Assembly (NCBI RefSeq): GCF_048128805.1
Contig: NC_136010.1
Span: 15,293,980-15,357,979 of the forward strand
Direction of reading: 5' to 3'
DNA length: 64,000 nt
Source: Centroberyx gerrardi
Lineage: Eukaryota; Chordata; Actinopteri; Beryciformes; Berycidae
How positions within the stretch are numbered: position 1 is the stretch's first letter; every line of letters begins with the position of its first letter. Made by a program: the position numbers and the translations under genes. A model generated the notes under the pieces. That model ran no database searches and was not told where the DNA came from. It saw only the letters and a program-made list of their open reading frames with translations. Positions 36,507-50,100 of the stretch are shown here, in pieces.

Positions 36507-36562
<56 letters not shown>
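36507..36562. repeat. Compound CT-CA microsatellite
   Basis: About 18 CT units run directly into about 10 CA units. Confidence 0.9.
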
Positions 36563-36563
<1 letters not shown>

Positions 36564-36633
36564 CTTATTCATATTGCAGAAACAGAAGACAAGGCAGCCA
36601 GAGAGAAAGGGTGGGCTGGCCCAAACATGGAGT

Positions 36634-36634
36634 T

Positions 36635-36665
<31 letters not shown>

Positions 36666-36669
36666 GGGG
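36634..36669. repeat. Compound GT-poly-G repeat
   Basis: A short GT run continues into about 21 consecutive G residues. Long homopolymers like this are prone to assembly length error. Confidence 0.88.
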
Positions 36670-37939
36670 CTGTCTGTCTTAAATCATGATCTGGCTCAAA
36701 TGGATGAACTGCAGGCAGGAGTGAGTTAGCCGTACAGAGTTTCAGTGTTTTTTTTACTTTCACAAACTCACATAGCACTAGAATGTGAAGCATGGTTTCA
36801 TAATCAGCCTCTTATGACTGTGTGTCAATTCACATCACAACTCTACTTCCAAACGTCTCCGTGGGAACTATTTTTATGTATGAATATACTGTGATAATTG
36901 CTGGCGCGCGGGCCGACCGGGAAGCGTCCGAGGGACATTTGGGATCATTGTCCTCCATTCTGACGCGACACGTGGGGAGCTGTCTGGGAAATGTAAACTC
37001 GTACAGTATCACCCTATAACAATGCCTAATAAGGCAATGTGTCTTCCCTGCTGTTCTCCGCGGTCTGTTTAGATACCTTATACTGTAAAAAGAACTCACA
37101 ATGGCTGGACAAAGGCAGAGTCAATTAAAAACTGTTAAATTTGTCCACAGGATTTGCAGAGTTAAATGGGGGATGGGGCTCAGCTAGTGACAAGCTGTCT
37201 CTTAATCGCTGCTCACAGACACCTTTGACACCTCTTAACTTTACATGATGTCATCATCCATAATTATTTTGGTCAGCATCGCACTCTGTATACAATTTTG
37301 GTTATGTAATATCTGACGGAGACCATCTAAGCTTCGCTGCGAGTTGCCATGGGATTTGGGTTGTGTTGCAAACTGGCAGAGGGCAGATGCTTGCAACAGA
37401 AATCCAATTTCATACAGTGACTGTGAATCATCCGATATCATGAAGTCAAACCAAATATACATCAATAAAAGCAAGGCACGGCCCCTGTTAGAGATTGACA
37501 CCTCACTGTGTTTGCTCATATCTCAGACAACTGACAGAGTCTTTCACAGCAACAGACAAAACCTGCGACAAGCCAAATGATTCCTAAAAAAAGACACGTG
37601 TTTTACTGTTACATATGGACTGGATATGGATTTAGGATCTTGTCTGCATATTCTAACTACCAATAAAACAGACATTGTTCCCCTTCTACTTCTTATTAAA
37701 TTTTGTCTAAACCATTGTGATTGTTGGCTCAACTGTGTGTTTTCTTCTATAATTTCTCCTCCTTACCCAGTCCCACCCTAAAGCCCTTCGCTGGGTAACA
37801 GCACAATCTTGATTATGTAATGTTAACGATTTATGGATTTGGACTGTTTGTCTTGGCTCTGCAATCTATGCCTCTAAGAAGGGCAAATTTAAAGGAAAAC
37901 CTCTGTGGAGTTAAGTGTGTTGAGTGTGGGAGGAGCATA

Positions 37940-37944
<5 letters not shown>

Positions 37945-37990
<46 letters not shown>
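37945..37990. repeat. GT microsatellite
   Basis: About 23 perfect GT/TG units without interruption. Confidence 0.92.
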
Positions 37991-37991
<1 letters not shown>

Positions 37992-38626
37992 CTGGTATCT
38001 TAAAAGGGAATAAACAAGAGTGCAGTCCAGGAAGTAACGGTGCAGCCCAACAGCAGTTCTTGTGATCCAGTGACTACAACAGTACAGTTGTGACACATTA
38101 TTGTGGAATGAATGATTAATTTAACACAATTCTCACAGTGTGTCCAAAACAATGCACATGACCACAATGCAGGTCAGCCAACACAGTCACAGGGTTCCCC
38201 GAGAAAGAATCATCTTAATAAAATTACATAATGTTCTGTCAGTCCCGGCACACTGCTGGGCGCTTGATGTAAAAATAGATTTAATAAATGAATGAATAGA
38301 CAGACAAACAAAAAAACAAACAAATAAGCAAACAGTAGAAGCTGAATTCATTTTGGCAGAGACACAGTCTCAGGGATGGAATGATTTTTAGTCTATGAAT
38401 AGGTTATGGCAGACAATTTGAATGTTACTGATAAGATAAAACAAATTGATGTTCCCCAGCTTTTGCATGTCAAGTAGATTCACATTGATTCACACTATTA
38501 ACTCTAAACCCTATTGAAGATTTGTGTTCTTAGATTATAGGATATTAGATTATAAATAATGAAATAAATGTTTATACTGTAGGCGAGGTGACAACAGCTG
38601 GAAGGGTGAAACCTATGATCAATCAT

Positions 38627-38694
38627 CCTTATACATTCTGGGGACCCCCAGAGGTCTGTGAGGAGCTTCCTGGGGGTCCCCAGAATGTATAAGG
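38627..38694. repeat. Perfect 25-bp inverted repeat with 18-base loop
   Basis: Left arm 38627-38651 (begins CCTTATACATTCTGG) and right arm 38670-38694 (ends CCAGAATGTATAAGG) are exact reverse complements over 25 bases, separated by 18 bases. Pairing does not continue into the flanks. It could be a foldback element remnant, a cruciform-forming site or a hairpin RNA; nothing in the sequence decides. Confidence 0.9.
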
Positions 38695-38993
38695 CTGGCT
38701 CCAGAGGTTCCCAGTTTGGGAGAATAGCCCACCCATCACACAGATCAAGCGCACAGAGCGCCTAAAATACATTTCGCGACCTTCTGGTTTCACCTAAAGG
38801 GCAGATTTGGGGTTATTAAAGGACACGCCTCGATCAATCATAGACTGGATGGGCGGCGACAACAGAAGTAGGTTAAGTATGTGCAACTAAGCATAAGACA
38901 TAACCTAGTAAACGTCTTAGGCGCTCATAACTAGTCCAGCCGACTCCCATCCTCCTCCAGGGCGCACGGTCCCCATCCTTAAACATGGACATT

Positions 38994-39024
38994 CATTCAT
39001 CATTCATTCATTCATTCATTCATT
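38994..39024. repeat. CATT tetranucleotide repeat
   Basis: About seven ATTC/CATT units with one short interruption. Confidence 0.85.
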
Positions 39025-42000
39025 GGGTATCGGGACAGACACGTGGGGGAGAGAGAGACAGGCTGAGAAGACAATAAATAATCCATTCCAACCATTTGCA
39101 TCCACATCAGAAAAATGTCTGTCAAGCCCGACAGTGAACCGTCAGCAGCCCAAAGATGATCAAACAGGAAGACGGTTCGCAGCTTTAGCAACTATTAGAG
39201 GAGGAAATGGGGTTAAAAGGCAAAAGCTGCACTGCTATCACAACAACTGCGAGAAAAAAAACATTATTTACTTCAGTTGTTTTCAAAGTAGGCGAAAACG
39301 GAATTCATTCAATAGCCGTTTTTAGACCGGGGTGTGTTTTTAGCCTTAACATCATGCTGTAAGACGCATCATTTCGGACACAGCATCACTTCAAAGAAAG
39401 AGTGAGATAATCTTTACAAGTCTGTTATCTGTTGCCTAAATAAGAGCGAATAAATGAATCAGCATGTCACAACCTACTATCCAACCTTACAATACTGTAA
39501 CAAAGGAATTGTCTGTTTGACAGCCTGTCCTGTTCAAATCACACATATGTACACGGCCAATTTAAAAGCATGTAGTCTACATATTGTTTTCTATCATTTA
39601 ATATTTATTTTTTATAGTTTTCAAATAAAACAATACCCAGTAAGCCCATTTGATACGTAAAGAAGATGCCGGATTACCTGTCAGCTTAGTTTTATTGAGC
39701 TGCCTGTTGTTCCTTATTTTGTACGCTGAACGCTGAATGAAATAATTTCATCGAGATATTTTTCTGTGTGACCTTTGTTTCTATGAGCTGGTGCGCGTTT
39801 AATATCAGTTTGAGTGGAAAATCACCAGCTTCTCCATGCAACAGGAGACCTGATTCTTAAAGCGACAGGTTCCCCCCGTCCGCCCTTCACCTTATTTTCC
39901 TAACAGTTTAACGACTAGTGACTCGCACAAAACAGTAAAACCGGATTTAAGATCCGGATAGCCGGAGGAATAAGACTGAATAACCTTGAATTTATGGAAG
40001 CATTGATAATAATGATCCATAATGCTCGCGGCAAGGCTATTGAGAATATGTGTAGAGATATCACAATATTCAAAAATAGCCAACAATGTATGTACATATA
40101 GATAACATTCATTCGCAATAGCGTAGGCTATATTATGACTAGTCAAATTATATATTTTGGATATACAGTATGTTGCCAGTAGCAACGCACAGGAAGGAAA
40201 TCTGAAATCTGAAATGAATGTCATACAATAGCCTGCAGCTTTGGCAATTATTTGTATATATTGCCATATATATAATCTGAAGCACGTGAGATGTATTTTT
40301 GCAGTATGGGGAACATCATAGCCAACACTTTATCATGGACAAAATTAAATGTAAACTCTGGATCCTGCAACCAAACACTATGTAGAAAAGGCGGCATTCT
40401 CATGTTTGTGAAGGCTTGTACATATTAGTTCATTGCACTGTAGTACTGTCTTAATCCGCTGCACAGCCATACCAAACAGATGGCAAGGCCACGTGTTGAC
40501 TTTGTATGTCATGTATTGCAGGTAACGTGTCTTTCTGGGGCTACAGTCAGAGGAAGATGGTTCCCACTAACACATAATGAACAGTGAACCTAAAGTACAC
40601 TATGTTCATGATATAGGGGTGACGGTCAATATAAATTATGTGTTATTAGAGTTATTTCATTGTGTCTCGAGCTTTATTTACTGTACAAATTGAATCTGGT
40701 TGATTACTGAAGAGTCAGCTTTAGTTAATTACCATTTTACATTTCAAAAAATGGAAAATAAAGGGATAAAACCTTGACTGGACGCTCAAACAAGGAACAT
40801 TTACCCAGTAATGACTGACATGAGGCAGCAGTGAGAAGCATTCATTGTGCAATTTCATTAAAAAACAAAAAAAAACAAAAAAAACATACCCTTTTATATA
40901 TCAAATTATGTGAAAGAAGGGAACTTTGTTCCATATTTTGTGCGGTTTATGCTTCTATTTGCATGCCTAGTTGCAAGCCTCAGAAGCAACATCTCAGTTC
41001 TTGTAAAGCAAAGTGTGTTTCAAAGCCACCCAGTCCCTCGAGCTGCACTGATGGTTTCCCCTGCAGAGAACAAAAGCTCTGTCAGCAGGACCAACTGCTT
41101 TCTGACGCCTAAAGGGGAAATGGCCAAGGAACAGGAAAGCGAAAAAAAAAAAAATGCTAGTTTGGACACTCGCTGTTTGTAACTGTGACAAAAACCTAAC
41201 TTGAATCTAAAGTAGCTGTCACAGGAAACGGAAACCTTTACTTTTTTAAAGCCGTGTCTAACTTGTTAGCTGTGCGCCTGCAACAACAGGCAGCACCACA
41301 AAGGATGCATGATAATAAAGCATCCCAACCATTGTAATAAAAATGAGTGATGTTTCTCTCAATGTTTATGATCTCTTATAACAGTAAAAACATGTTACAA
41401 TGGAACAATATGTTCCTCGTTTTTACAGCTCCCATAAAGTCATAATCATATTCAGTCTTATTCCTCTGATTGAGTGACTATTGCCCTATTTGACAGTCGT
41501 CACTTTGCGGCCGCTTTGCATGCAAGGCCTTTTCCATTAACAGAACAGAAGCGAGGATGTTGTTCAGCGGTCTTCCAGGTCCGTCTTGTTGTCCACGCTA
41601 AAGAGTTCAGGGCAGGAGGTCTTTGTCCTGGATGGATTTAGCCTGTCTTTTGTTAGAGGTCTGTCTAAGGGCAGACCAGTCACATGGTGACTGTGTAATC
41701 CTGTCTCACATGCGGACGCTGTCTGTGTCTTCCTGCAGAGCTGCCCATGTTCTCTACTGGCAACCTTGTGACTCACCTCAGGTGAAGCATTATATTGCAC
41801 TGTACACAAACAAACAGACACATGGTGGATGAGTAAGCGCAGAGCCAGACACATATGAGAACAAACACTGATATAAAAGTGTCTTTACCGCAGCACACCA
41901 TGCGTTGTCTCTCAGACTTGTATATATGCAAAGGCCAAAATGCATTTTCTCTACTTTCGTCGAAGCTGATAAAAGCAACAGCACCACTGTTGGCTGCGCT

Positions 42001-42620
42001 TGTCTGTTTTGGCAGCTAATACTTCAAGTGAGCATGTACGGTTTAATCCCATATTACTGGGCCTAAGTCATGTGAATGTAAGCATCTGACTGTCACACAC
42101 TGCCAAGAGGAGCTTCGATACAGAGCGTGGAGATAAACAGAATTCCCAGTAGATAAGCCTGTGCTGCGATCGCTGTTGATGAAATTTTGTAGACGTCCTC
42201 AACCTTGCGTTCGGCACAACATGACATTGGAAATGTAGGGGAAAGTGAACGACTCCTAAACCCCTCGCATTTCAGGGCAATCCTGTAAAGAGATCTTCTT
42301 GGCAGCAACTTAAAGTTCAATTTAGAGCATGAGTAGCCTTCACTGTGTCATTTCTTACATAATAGTCAGCCATGACCCAGGTAGACAATACACTGGCCTG
42401 AGACTTAAGCTTCTAATACAATGTAAAGGCCTTTCTTGTGGTACTGAGATATGGATCAGTGATATGAAAGCATGGACATTCGTCTGATTGACACTATGCA
42501 ATCAAACGTTTTGCCTTCATTTTGTGTCAAAATCTTAGATAGGAGTGTTCTGATTTGTGCATGTTCAGAGAAATAGGATAGAAAAAGTGAGAAAAAAATG
42601 GCGTGTCTAAAGAAGTGAGA

Positions 42621-42622
<2 letters not shown>

Positions 42623-42652
<30 letters not shown>
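42623..42652. repeat. GA microsatellite
   Basis: About 15 GA units in intergenic DNA. Confidence 0.88.
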
Positions 42653-42654
<2 letters not shown>

Positions 42655-45192
42655 TTCAGGTCAGCCTTTGGCTAAGTATGTAGGCTTACCACTCTCTCTC
42701 AGGTGGTAATCCGTAACTAATAGCAAATTAGGATATTGGCAGTGACAGCAGCAGTGAGTTATGTCTACTGCCTCCTGGGAGGGCATATCAATACTCAGAG
42801 ACAAGGTCACAAGTGTGTAGCATATGCGCGGCCCTGTATGCCAGTGTAAACACAGATCAGAGTCACGGCCAGCAATAAGACATGAGCGATAGCCGCACTT
42901 GATCTTATAGTGTAAAAATGCACTGTGCGATCCAGTAGTGCATGTTCCTAAACACTAGAAAAATAAAAGAAGCCAGACTCAACTGACAACGCTGATCATG
43001 TTTTCAGCTTTACATCCGACCACCTGCAGCGCTCTCCATCTGCTCCTAATATATTGAATCCCACATGCTAGCTGCATATATGAGAACATCGTCGCTGACA
43101 TGTGTGTCTTCCCTGTTCCTGGCAAGACAGGCAGGCAGATGGTGTGAATGCCACAGCCCTGCGTGTCTTAACACACATCATCCAAGTCATGATACTGATA
43201 GTGAAAACTGATAATGAAAGAGAAAACACTGGGTGTAGGAAAACAACAGGATAAACGGCAGACGGCTAGAGGGATGTTGGACGTAAAGCGAGGTGTGTGA
43301 AGGCTCCAGGAAAAAGAGAGCAGTAGGAAATTTCCTTTACCAAACTATCTGGCACTGTTGTTCAGGGGTTGTTTTTATGAACCAAACCACACACTGGCGA
43401 TGCTTCAGTAAGTAAAGCCCATGTTTCTGGATCTGTTACACTGCCCTCTCAGTCGTTATAACCAAGAACAACACCTTACACTGCAGAGGATAAGATTTAT
43501 TGCAAAACAGAAAGTTAAAGGACGAGCAGCGGAGAAAGGAGCTGTTTTTTTTCTTCACTCGGCCGGTCGAATTCTCCCCTTGTAAGGCCTTTTGTGAGGA
43601 GATGGATGTCACTGCGAAGTCTCAGTGAGTCACGCCTTAGAGTGAGTCAAGAGCCAAGAGATTTTACACTCGCTTGCTGCCCTCGTCCAGATTTTGTTTT
43701 TTATTTTGTGCTGCAAAAACACACGGGGACTGTCCTTGCAAACGATGTTCTTTAGGATTGTGCCGGACACATCACAGTCAGCGCGGTCTCTCTAGCTAAA
43801 TATGATTCATGACTAGCACAGAGAGAGAAAAACAAAATGCAGTTGTTTTGATAGAATTCGTCTTGGCTTCTTTAAAGGTCGTCGTAGCTGCAAATTCAGG
43901 ATATTCAAATTGCATGCAAGGTTTTGATTTGAAAAGTAAATGGCTCTGTGGAGTGCTATTAGAAATGTTCGAAATTAAAATAACGTATTTGTTAATATAT
44001 GGCACCGGTCACTTTAGAGTTTGATTAATTGGCGTCACTGAGAATCGAGATGATAGAGACATTTTGTGGAGGCCTGTGTGTACTTTGTGTGCACTAAACC
44101 CGACTCACTCTTCCCAAAGGTGCCATGTAAATCCATTCATATCTGCTGAGAATGAGAACATTTGAATAGTTTGGGTTTAACAGTGCAGTGTTAGACCTTT
44201 ATTATGAGGGATTATAAGGCTTTGCGTGTAGACTTTCCAGGATACTATATCACAAAGGCAAATGCACTAGTTGATTAATTTGCATGACAGTCTGCAAAGA
44301 ATATTTACCTTTACTGTACCAGGAAACGACAGACATTAGGGTGAGTCATGTTATATACTGATACATTCAACAAAAGCATTATGCAATCAAAGAGGAAAAA
44401 AATCAACCCAAAGTGTAAACAGGACTTCATGTTCTGAAGTTGGGTTTCCCTGACAACAAACATCTAAAGAAATTGATCTTTCATGTATTCGATATTTTTG
44501 TTTTTGGGGCATCAAGACAAGTAATGTCTTGTTCTCAACGAAACCTTATGAGACTAGAAATTTCCAAGATTCACTCTGTGCCCCTCCTGCTGGAACCAGT
44601 GCAGTGGCGGCGTTCAGTGGGAACTGTAGTTGGAGTCAAAGTGCAAAGACACCAGGCTTCTATCATCCAGGGGCTTGTTTGACTTCTAAGACACAGTCTC
44701 CATGGAAATTGAATGAAATGGCCAGAAATATGAGTTCTTCCTCTACACCTCATAAATATTCAATTGTCCGAGCAGTGTGGATCTGAAACCCAATAAACTG
44801 AACTTTCCCATCCACCTCCAAAACCAGATTGAGTTGCCTAGGAACAACCATAAAACATTTGTAAAGGAAGCTTGCTGGGGTAATAACTAATTGTGTTGTT
44901 TACTCTTGTCTTTTTCAATATGTAAGCCTTCAAGACACTGGGCACTAAGCCAAGGGTTTTGTTTTCTAATGGATGGCATTGGTTTTTTCGGTTGAACTGC
45001 ACTTTAACGTGTTTTAACAGCAGCTTTGCTCCACAACTTATTCCCTGTTGTGAATTAAGCTTGCCCACTATTCTGAACCTTGCAGCTCCATTAAGGTGAC
45101 GTATAGCTTCGCCTTTACCTCTAAGTTTCTTTCAAATGAAAATGATGGAGCCCAGAGGGCGGCCAATTATAAACTACAGTGCAAGCATGTGC

Positions 45193-45249
45193 GCACACAC
45201 ACACACGCACGCACGCACGCACACACACACGCGAGCGCACACACACACT
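45193..45249. repeat. CA/CG alternating repeat
   Basis: Alternating purine-pyrimidine tract of CA units mixed with GCAC and CGCG steps, a composition compatible with Z-DNA. Confidence 0.85.
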
Positions 45250-45675
45250 TAATTATCGCAACCATGTAACAATACTTCACTATCTACTGACCTTCTCCAC
45301 ACCTTTGTGGACTCATGACAAACAAGTGATCTGAAAAATGGAAAACTGTCAACACTATTCAAGATGCTGGCAGCAGGCCCATTGAGAAAGGGTTCCCACG
45401 AGTTTAGAGAGCCAGATGCAAAGTAAATTTGTTGTGCCTCTATGCGTAAGGAAGTGTGTTTCCACTAAGTAACTACCTTTCTATGAAAGACCTATTTGCA
45501 AAACACCAAAGCCACCAAGTTCAATCTGGTAAATAACCTGAGAAATGGCGCCACCTTTAGGTCCCATCTTAAACTTCAAGCCAATTCATGGCAAGCAATC
45601 CTCTAACTTAACAATTGTATTTGCAACCTCTGAACACAAAGCATGAAACAGAAAGAAAATCCTTTTTTTTACACC

Positions 45676-45681
45676 TTTATT
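45676..45681 (-). terminator. abtb1: Candidate ABTB1 polyadenylation signal
   Basis: AATAAA on the - strand, about 1.5 kb beyond the ABTB1 stop. Nearer copies at 46121-46126 and 46636-46641 are alternatives, so the true 3' end is uncertain. Confidence 0.35.
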
Positions 45682-47149
45682 CTAATTTAGACAAATACTA
45701 TGTATTTACAGAAGACATTGCAAACTAAGACACTGTTACAAGAGCTGTAAGAATATTCAGATTTCTTTTGGAAACTAAAATATGGTGAAAGAAATAACTA
45801 AGTAGGAGCGATTTGATTTTCTGAAAAGCTGGGATGTCACACTTCCAAATTCATGTGATATGTTGGATAAGGAAAAGGAACACTACTCACATCTGCAGCA
45901 GCCTACATCCACTTAATTGCCAAAAAATAAGAACAGTTATCTATTTGTTTACCCATCTATCATAACAGCAGGAAGATTGAGGGGTGGATGACATCCCACT
46001 GTGAGCACGACTGAATGCTTCTCCACTGTTCACGGTGGATTTCAGGGGAAAATGTGGGGAAAATCAACCCACCTGTCCACCTTGCCTTTTGTTTAATTAC
46101 CCACTGCATAACAGCATAGCTTTATTTTCTAGTGTGGTCAACAGTGGTTTAATGTTATCCAGGGCAGCAGGACATGAATTATGATTAGTACAGGTATGTA
46201 CAGCAGCAGAATGTCACAGTTTTATGGTAAGGAACCCAGAAACTCCAATATAACAGCTACTAATAGTTCAAAAATATTATTTTCAAATTGTGTTAAACTG
46301 TCAGTTTCTGTGCAGGTAATGTATAATAAAACTAAATTCTATGATAAAACTAAATTCTATCTGACTATACTACATCACCTGTAGTATTATTCTACTATGT
46401 AACTGGATGTCACTCTGAAGGATTATATTATATCCTCAAAAGGAAAACCTTTTTAACATACATATGCCATCTTATCCAAATGTCCTAAGCACGTGTCAAA
46501 ATATCATGACTGACTCACTGGCTTCAGTTTGCATAAAAAGAAATGTAAAGAACTCTAAATTCATGGTGTATGACATGATTAGCATGGGCTGCAATAAAAT
46601 GTGATGCTCACAACAACCTTTTGAGCTAAACTACCTTTATTGGGGCCAATATAAAATGACTAGCTACTCTAAATTGTATCTACAACAAAGAATTCTTAAA
46701 TATAAAATAATTTCATGCATTTGCAATGCAAACATAAATATATAATATACAATTTAGTCATTACCCATCTTTCCTCAACCTTAAAACATAAAGTGACCCA
46801 ATACTTCATACCCAAGATCTATTTCCAGATTTGGTATTTCTCACAGTCAACATAAACAGCTCCCTCTAAATAAGCCCTTATTGTCGCCCCAGCTCCAGCC
46901 CTCTTGAAAATATATATTCTGTACTATATAAATGAAATAAAACCAACAACATACAGAAACATATGTTTTCTCATCCCTCTCCTACTGTCATTTCTCACCA
47001 CAGATGTTTGCACCACTATTCCTTCACACCATATCTCTCCAGACTCTCTTGTGAAGTCTTCTCCAAAGCATCCAACACTCCATCTCAGTCCCCACAGCGG
47101 CGGTACCCTTGCCAGCCCCGGCGCCACAAACCGCGTCGCTGCCGATCCT
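45682..47149 (-). other. abtb1: Probable ABTB1 3' untranslated region
   Basis: AT-rich sequence without credible coding frames between the stop codon and the farthest candidate poly(A) signal. The extent is inferred. Confidence 0.4.
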
Positions 47150-50100
47150 TCAGCACTCAAGGTCAATGCTGACCAGCAGCTCCTGCAGGGCCTGCAGCTT
47201 CTGGTTGGCCTCCTCGATAGCGCTGTAGGTCTGGACGTTGCTGGCGATGTGGTAGCGGATGTCGTCCACCAGGGGGATGGAGTCCGTCTCGTGTCGCTCC
47301 TCCACCGACGCGGCGTCCTCTTTGATCATCTCTGCAAACTCAACCTGCTCCACCAGCTGTGACAGACAGGTACGACAGGTTTGAATTTGAATTTCTCCTG
47401 AGGCTATTTGAGCTTGAATGACCAGCATATCCACCTCAGCCCAGAGTTGTTAAAATAAACCGTGGATTGACAACATGGAGACCTGCTAAAGTTAGGACCC
47501 ATTTCATATAGCTCACAACCATATATATTTTAATATGCCCTCAGAGCTCGTTCTTTATTGTGATTATGGATATGATGGCAACGAAGCACAGCCAAGTACC
47601 ATCAGCATCACCAAAGTACCCATAATCACAGTAAAACCATCCTCAAAAAACATTATTGCTTTTATGTTATGGTTACCAATACATGTGTACTCTCTAAGAT
47701 GTTTTCCTCTAAGGAGTATGCACAATTAAGAAAACAGGAACAAATAAAGCTAGCTCCCTAGGTACCACTAGAGTTGGCATAGCAACCAAAAAGCACGACT
47801 AGGATGCTTTATGGGAGCTAGCTACCTTTATGGGAATTGCGTGACTGGAATACATCTTTGACCAATTAGTTTGCTCAGCTGAAGCTTCCCACTGTATAAA
47901 TATCGATAACAAGCCACTCAATAATTCATGCACATATAAAGCAAGCATGAATACAAAGTGTCGTGTGCACTTCAGTCACCGACTGCAGGCTCGACACAGA
48001 GGCAGACATTCACCCTCTCGATGATCTTGGCCATGAACTCTGTGCACTGGTCCTCCAGGCGAGACAGGCGGAAAAGCTTGGCGGTCTTCCACATGTGGAG
48101 CACGTTGTCCTCACATATAGTGTTAGCAAGAGTCTTCCCACACAGACGCTTCAGCCCCGGCAGCAGATACATGTCGGCCACGCAGAGCACGTCAAACACG
48201 TTCTCCGCAGTTAGCTGGACATAAAAACAGTTATCGGACAATAATGATGAGTTTACATGCTGCAGACAGCACTACATTACATTCATATGTGGAAAAAAAT
48301 CCACCTCAAAACAGAATTAACAGGGTTTTCCCTGCTCATTAAACCTCCTGTTGTTTTATTGATCATCCAAATGTAAATTTAAAATGTACAACATTAATCT
48401 CTTCCTTGAATAAGGCTATGAAATGTGTTCAAGTAGCTTCATCTTTGTTATGTGCTCTTTAACACTCCTCAACCTCAAGATGGAAACCCACCATTCTGGT
48501 GATGTTACCACCTTATCCTTTCTAAAAGCCGCGAAAAACAGATCATGCTATTGCTCTTATATGCTCTTCTTGGACAGTTCAGCAGACTGTTGACCATAAA
48601 CTGGTTTCTCCCATAGATGGAAAGAAGAGAACAAGAACCTCTTAGACACGGTGACAATACTGAAGGTGATTTTTCAGTGATATGGGAGCATTCTCCTGTT
48701 TTAGCACTTCTGTTAAATAAAGCTCAGAAACACTGCATGAGTCCACAAACTCACGTCTCCAATTCATTGTCAGTGGAAAAACTCCAGAGGTTTGTCTCTT
48801 GATGACATCACAGCCTCAGTCTCACTTGTCTGTTCTAGCTTTGTACATTTGTTCATGTAGTTCCTTTCACTGACAAATCAAGGATGCAAACACATCAGGA
48901 GTCAAAAGGGGGACAAAAACCCCAAAACACACAAGAGGTAGAAACTTTTGAAAAATTCATGTTTAAAAGCATATTTCTAGCATTAACAAATACATCAAAA
49001 ACTAACTCTAGGTCAACTTAATATTACTAGAAAATCATTTTAAGGGTAACTTTGGTTTCAAAAGATGAACAATTTAACGGCTGACACCATTTGTAAGCGA
49101 CACCCCCCTCACTACAGAATGAATGAGAGACATGACAGAAAGAAAATAATGGAGTGTGGAGAGACAGAGTGAGAAAACAGGGAGAAAGGAAGAAAGGGGA
49201 GAGAAGGAGCAAAAAACATTTCCACTGGAGTCTCTGCTGCTTGGCAGCAGGAAACCAGTTTATCAGCAAACACCCACTTTGTAAAGATGATGGTTCTGAT
49301 TCTGATCGTATCACCTCTTTTCCGACTCCTCACTTGGTTGAATTATTGACCCTGTGTATTGACACGATTCATGTGGGTGACTAATTTTAGGATCAAAATG
49401 GTGAATACGGCCGAAAGGTGACAAGTTTGCATCCCAGACAATGCCACCAGACAACAAATCCAAAATCCAAATCACTGAAAACTGGAGACAGAAAGTGTGA
49501 ACTAACCTCTGTGTCATCACTGTAGATGTAATACAGAAGGTGGATGAAGATTTCATGGGAGATGTTGTGGAGAGTGAGCACCGGGGTGCTGGGCTGGGAC
49601 TGCAGCGTCTCTCCCTCACTGAAGTGATCTTCCAGCAAGGCTTTAAAATAATCACTGCGTCCACAGAAAAATGCCTGGACATGCAGAGACACACACACAC
49701 ACACTGTAAAGACACTCAACGCCAACACTAATATGAGACTGAGGGTTGAAGCATATTGTGAGAGCTTGGCAATGCGTACCTTATGGCACATGAAATTGAA
49801 ACCATCGACTCTGAAGCAAATGTCGGGATAAGTAGGGAATTTGTCAATTCTGTTAAAGGGAAGTTCACCAAATCCAACCTGGAGAAAATCAGCACAAACA
49901 GCATCAGAAAATATGCTCATTAAAAGAGTTTTACTGTATGTAATGCGAGCAGATAGATCCAGTCAAAGTAACACCTACGATGTTAGTTAAAAATCCAGGC
50001 AGCTATGGTGTATGTTTTTTTTTTTCCTGTCACATTCTTACTCTTAGCTCTGCAGGAAGCGCACAGTCAGCTAGTTGAGCCATCTCGTCCTGAAGCCGAC

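Larger units (their letters stand above)
36201..38990. other. Non-coding stretch rich in microsatellites
   Basis: Contains CT-CA (36507-36562), GT-polyG (36634-36669) and GT (37945-37990) microsatellites and the 25-bp hairpin at 38627-38694. Predicted frames over the repeats are artefacts. No exon was recognised. Confidence 0.55.
38991..45660. other. Non-coding stretch between SLC6A6 and ABTB1
   Basis: About 6.7 kb of mostly unique AT-rich DNA with a CATT repeat at the left edge, a GA repeat (42623-42652) and a CA/CG repeat (45193-45249). I recognise no exon, RNA gene or named transposon. Promoters or enhancers of the flanking genes may lie here but cannot be identified by reading. Confidence 0.5.

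Noticed and set aside
38627-38694. Calling the hairpin a microRNA gene
   Set aside because: Perfect stem with abrupt ends and no extended imperfect pairing; no seed family recognised. Left as an inverted repeat.
46904-47362. A 152-codon + frame at the ABTB1 3' end
   Set aside because: Antisense to the last ABTB1 exon (47356-47150), whose - strand reading is clearly conserved.
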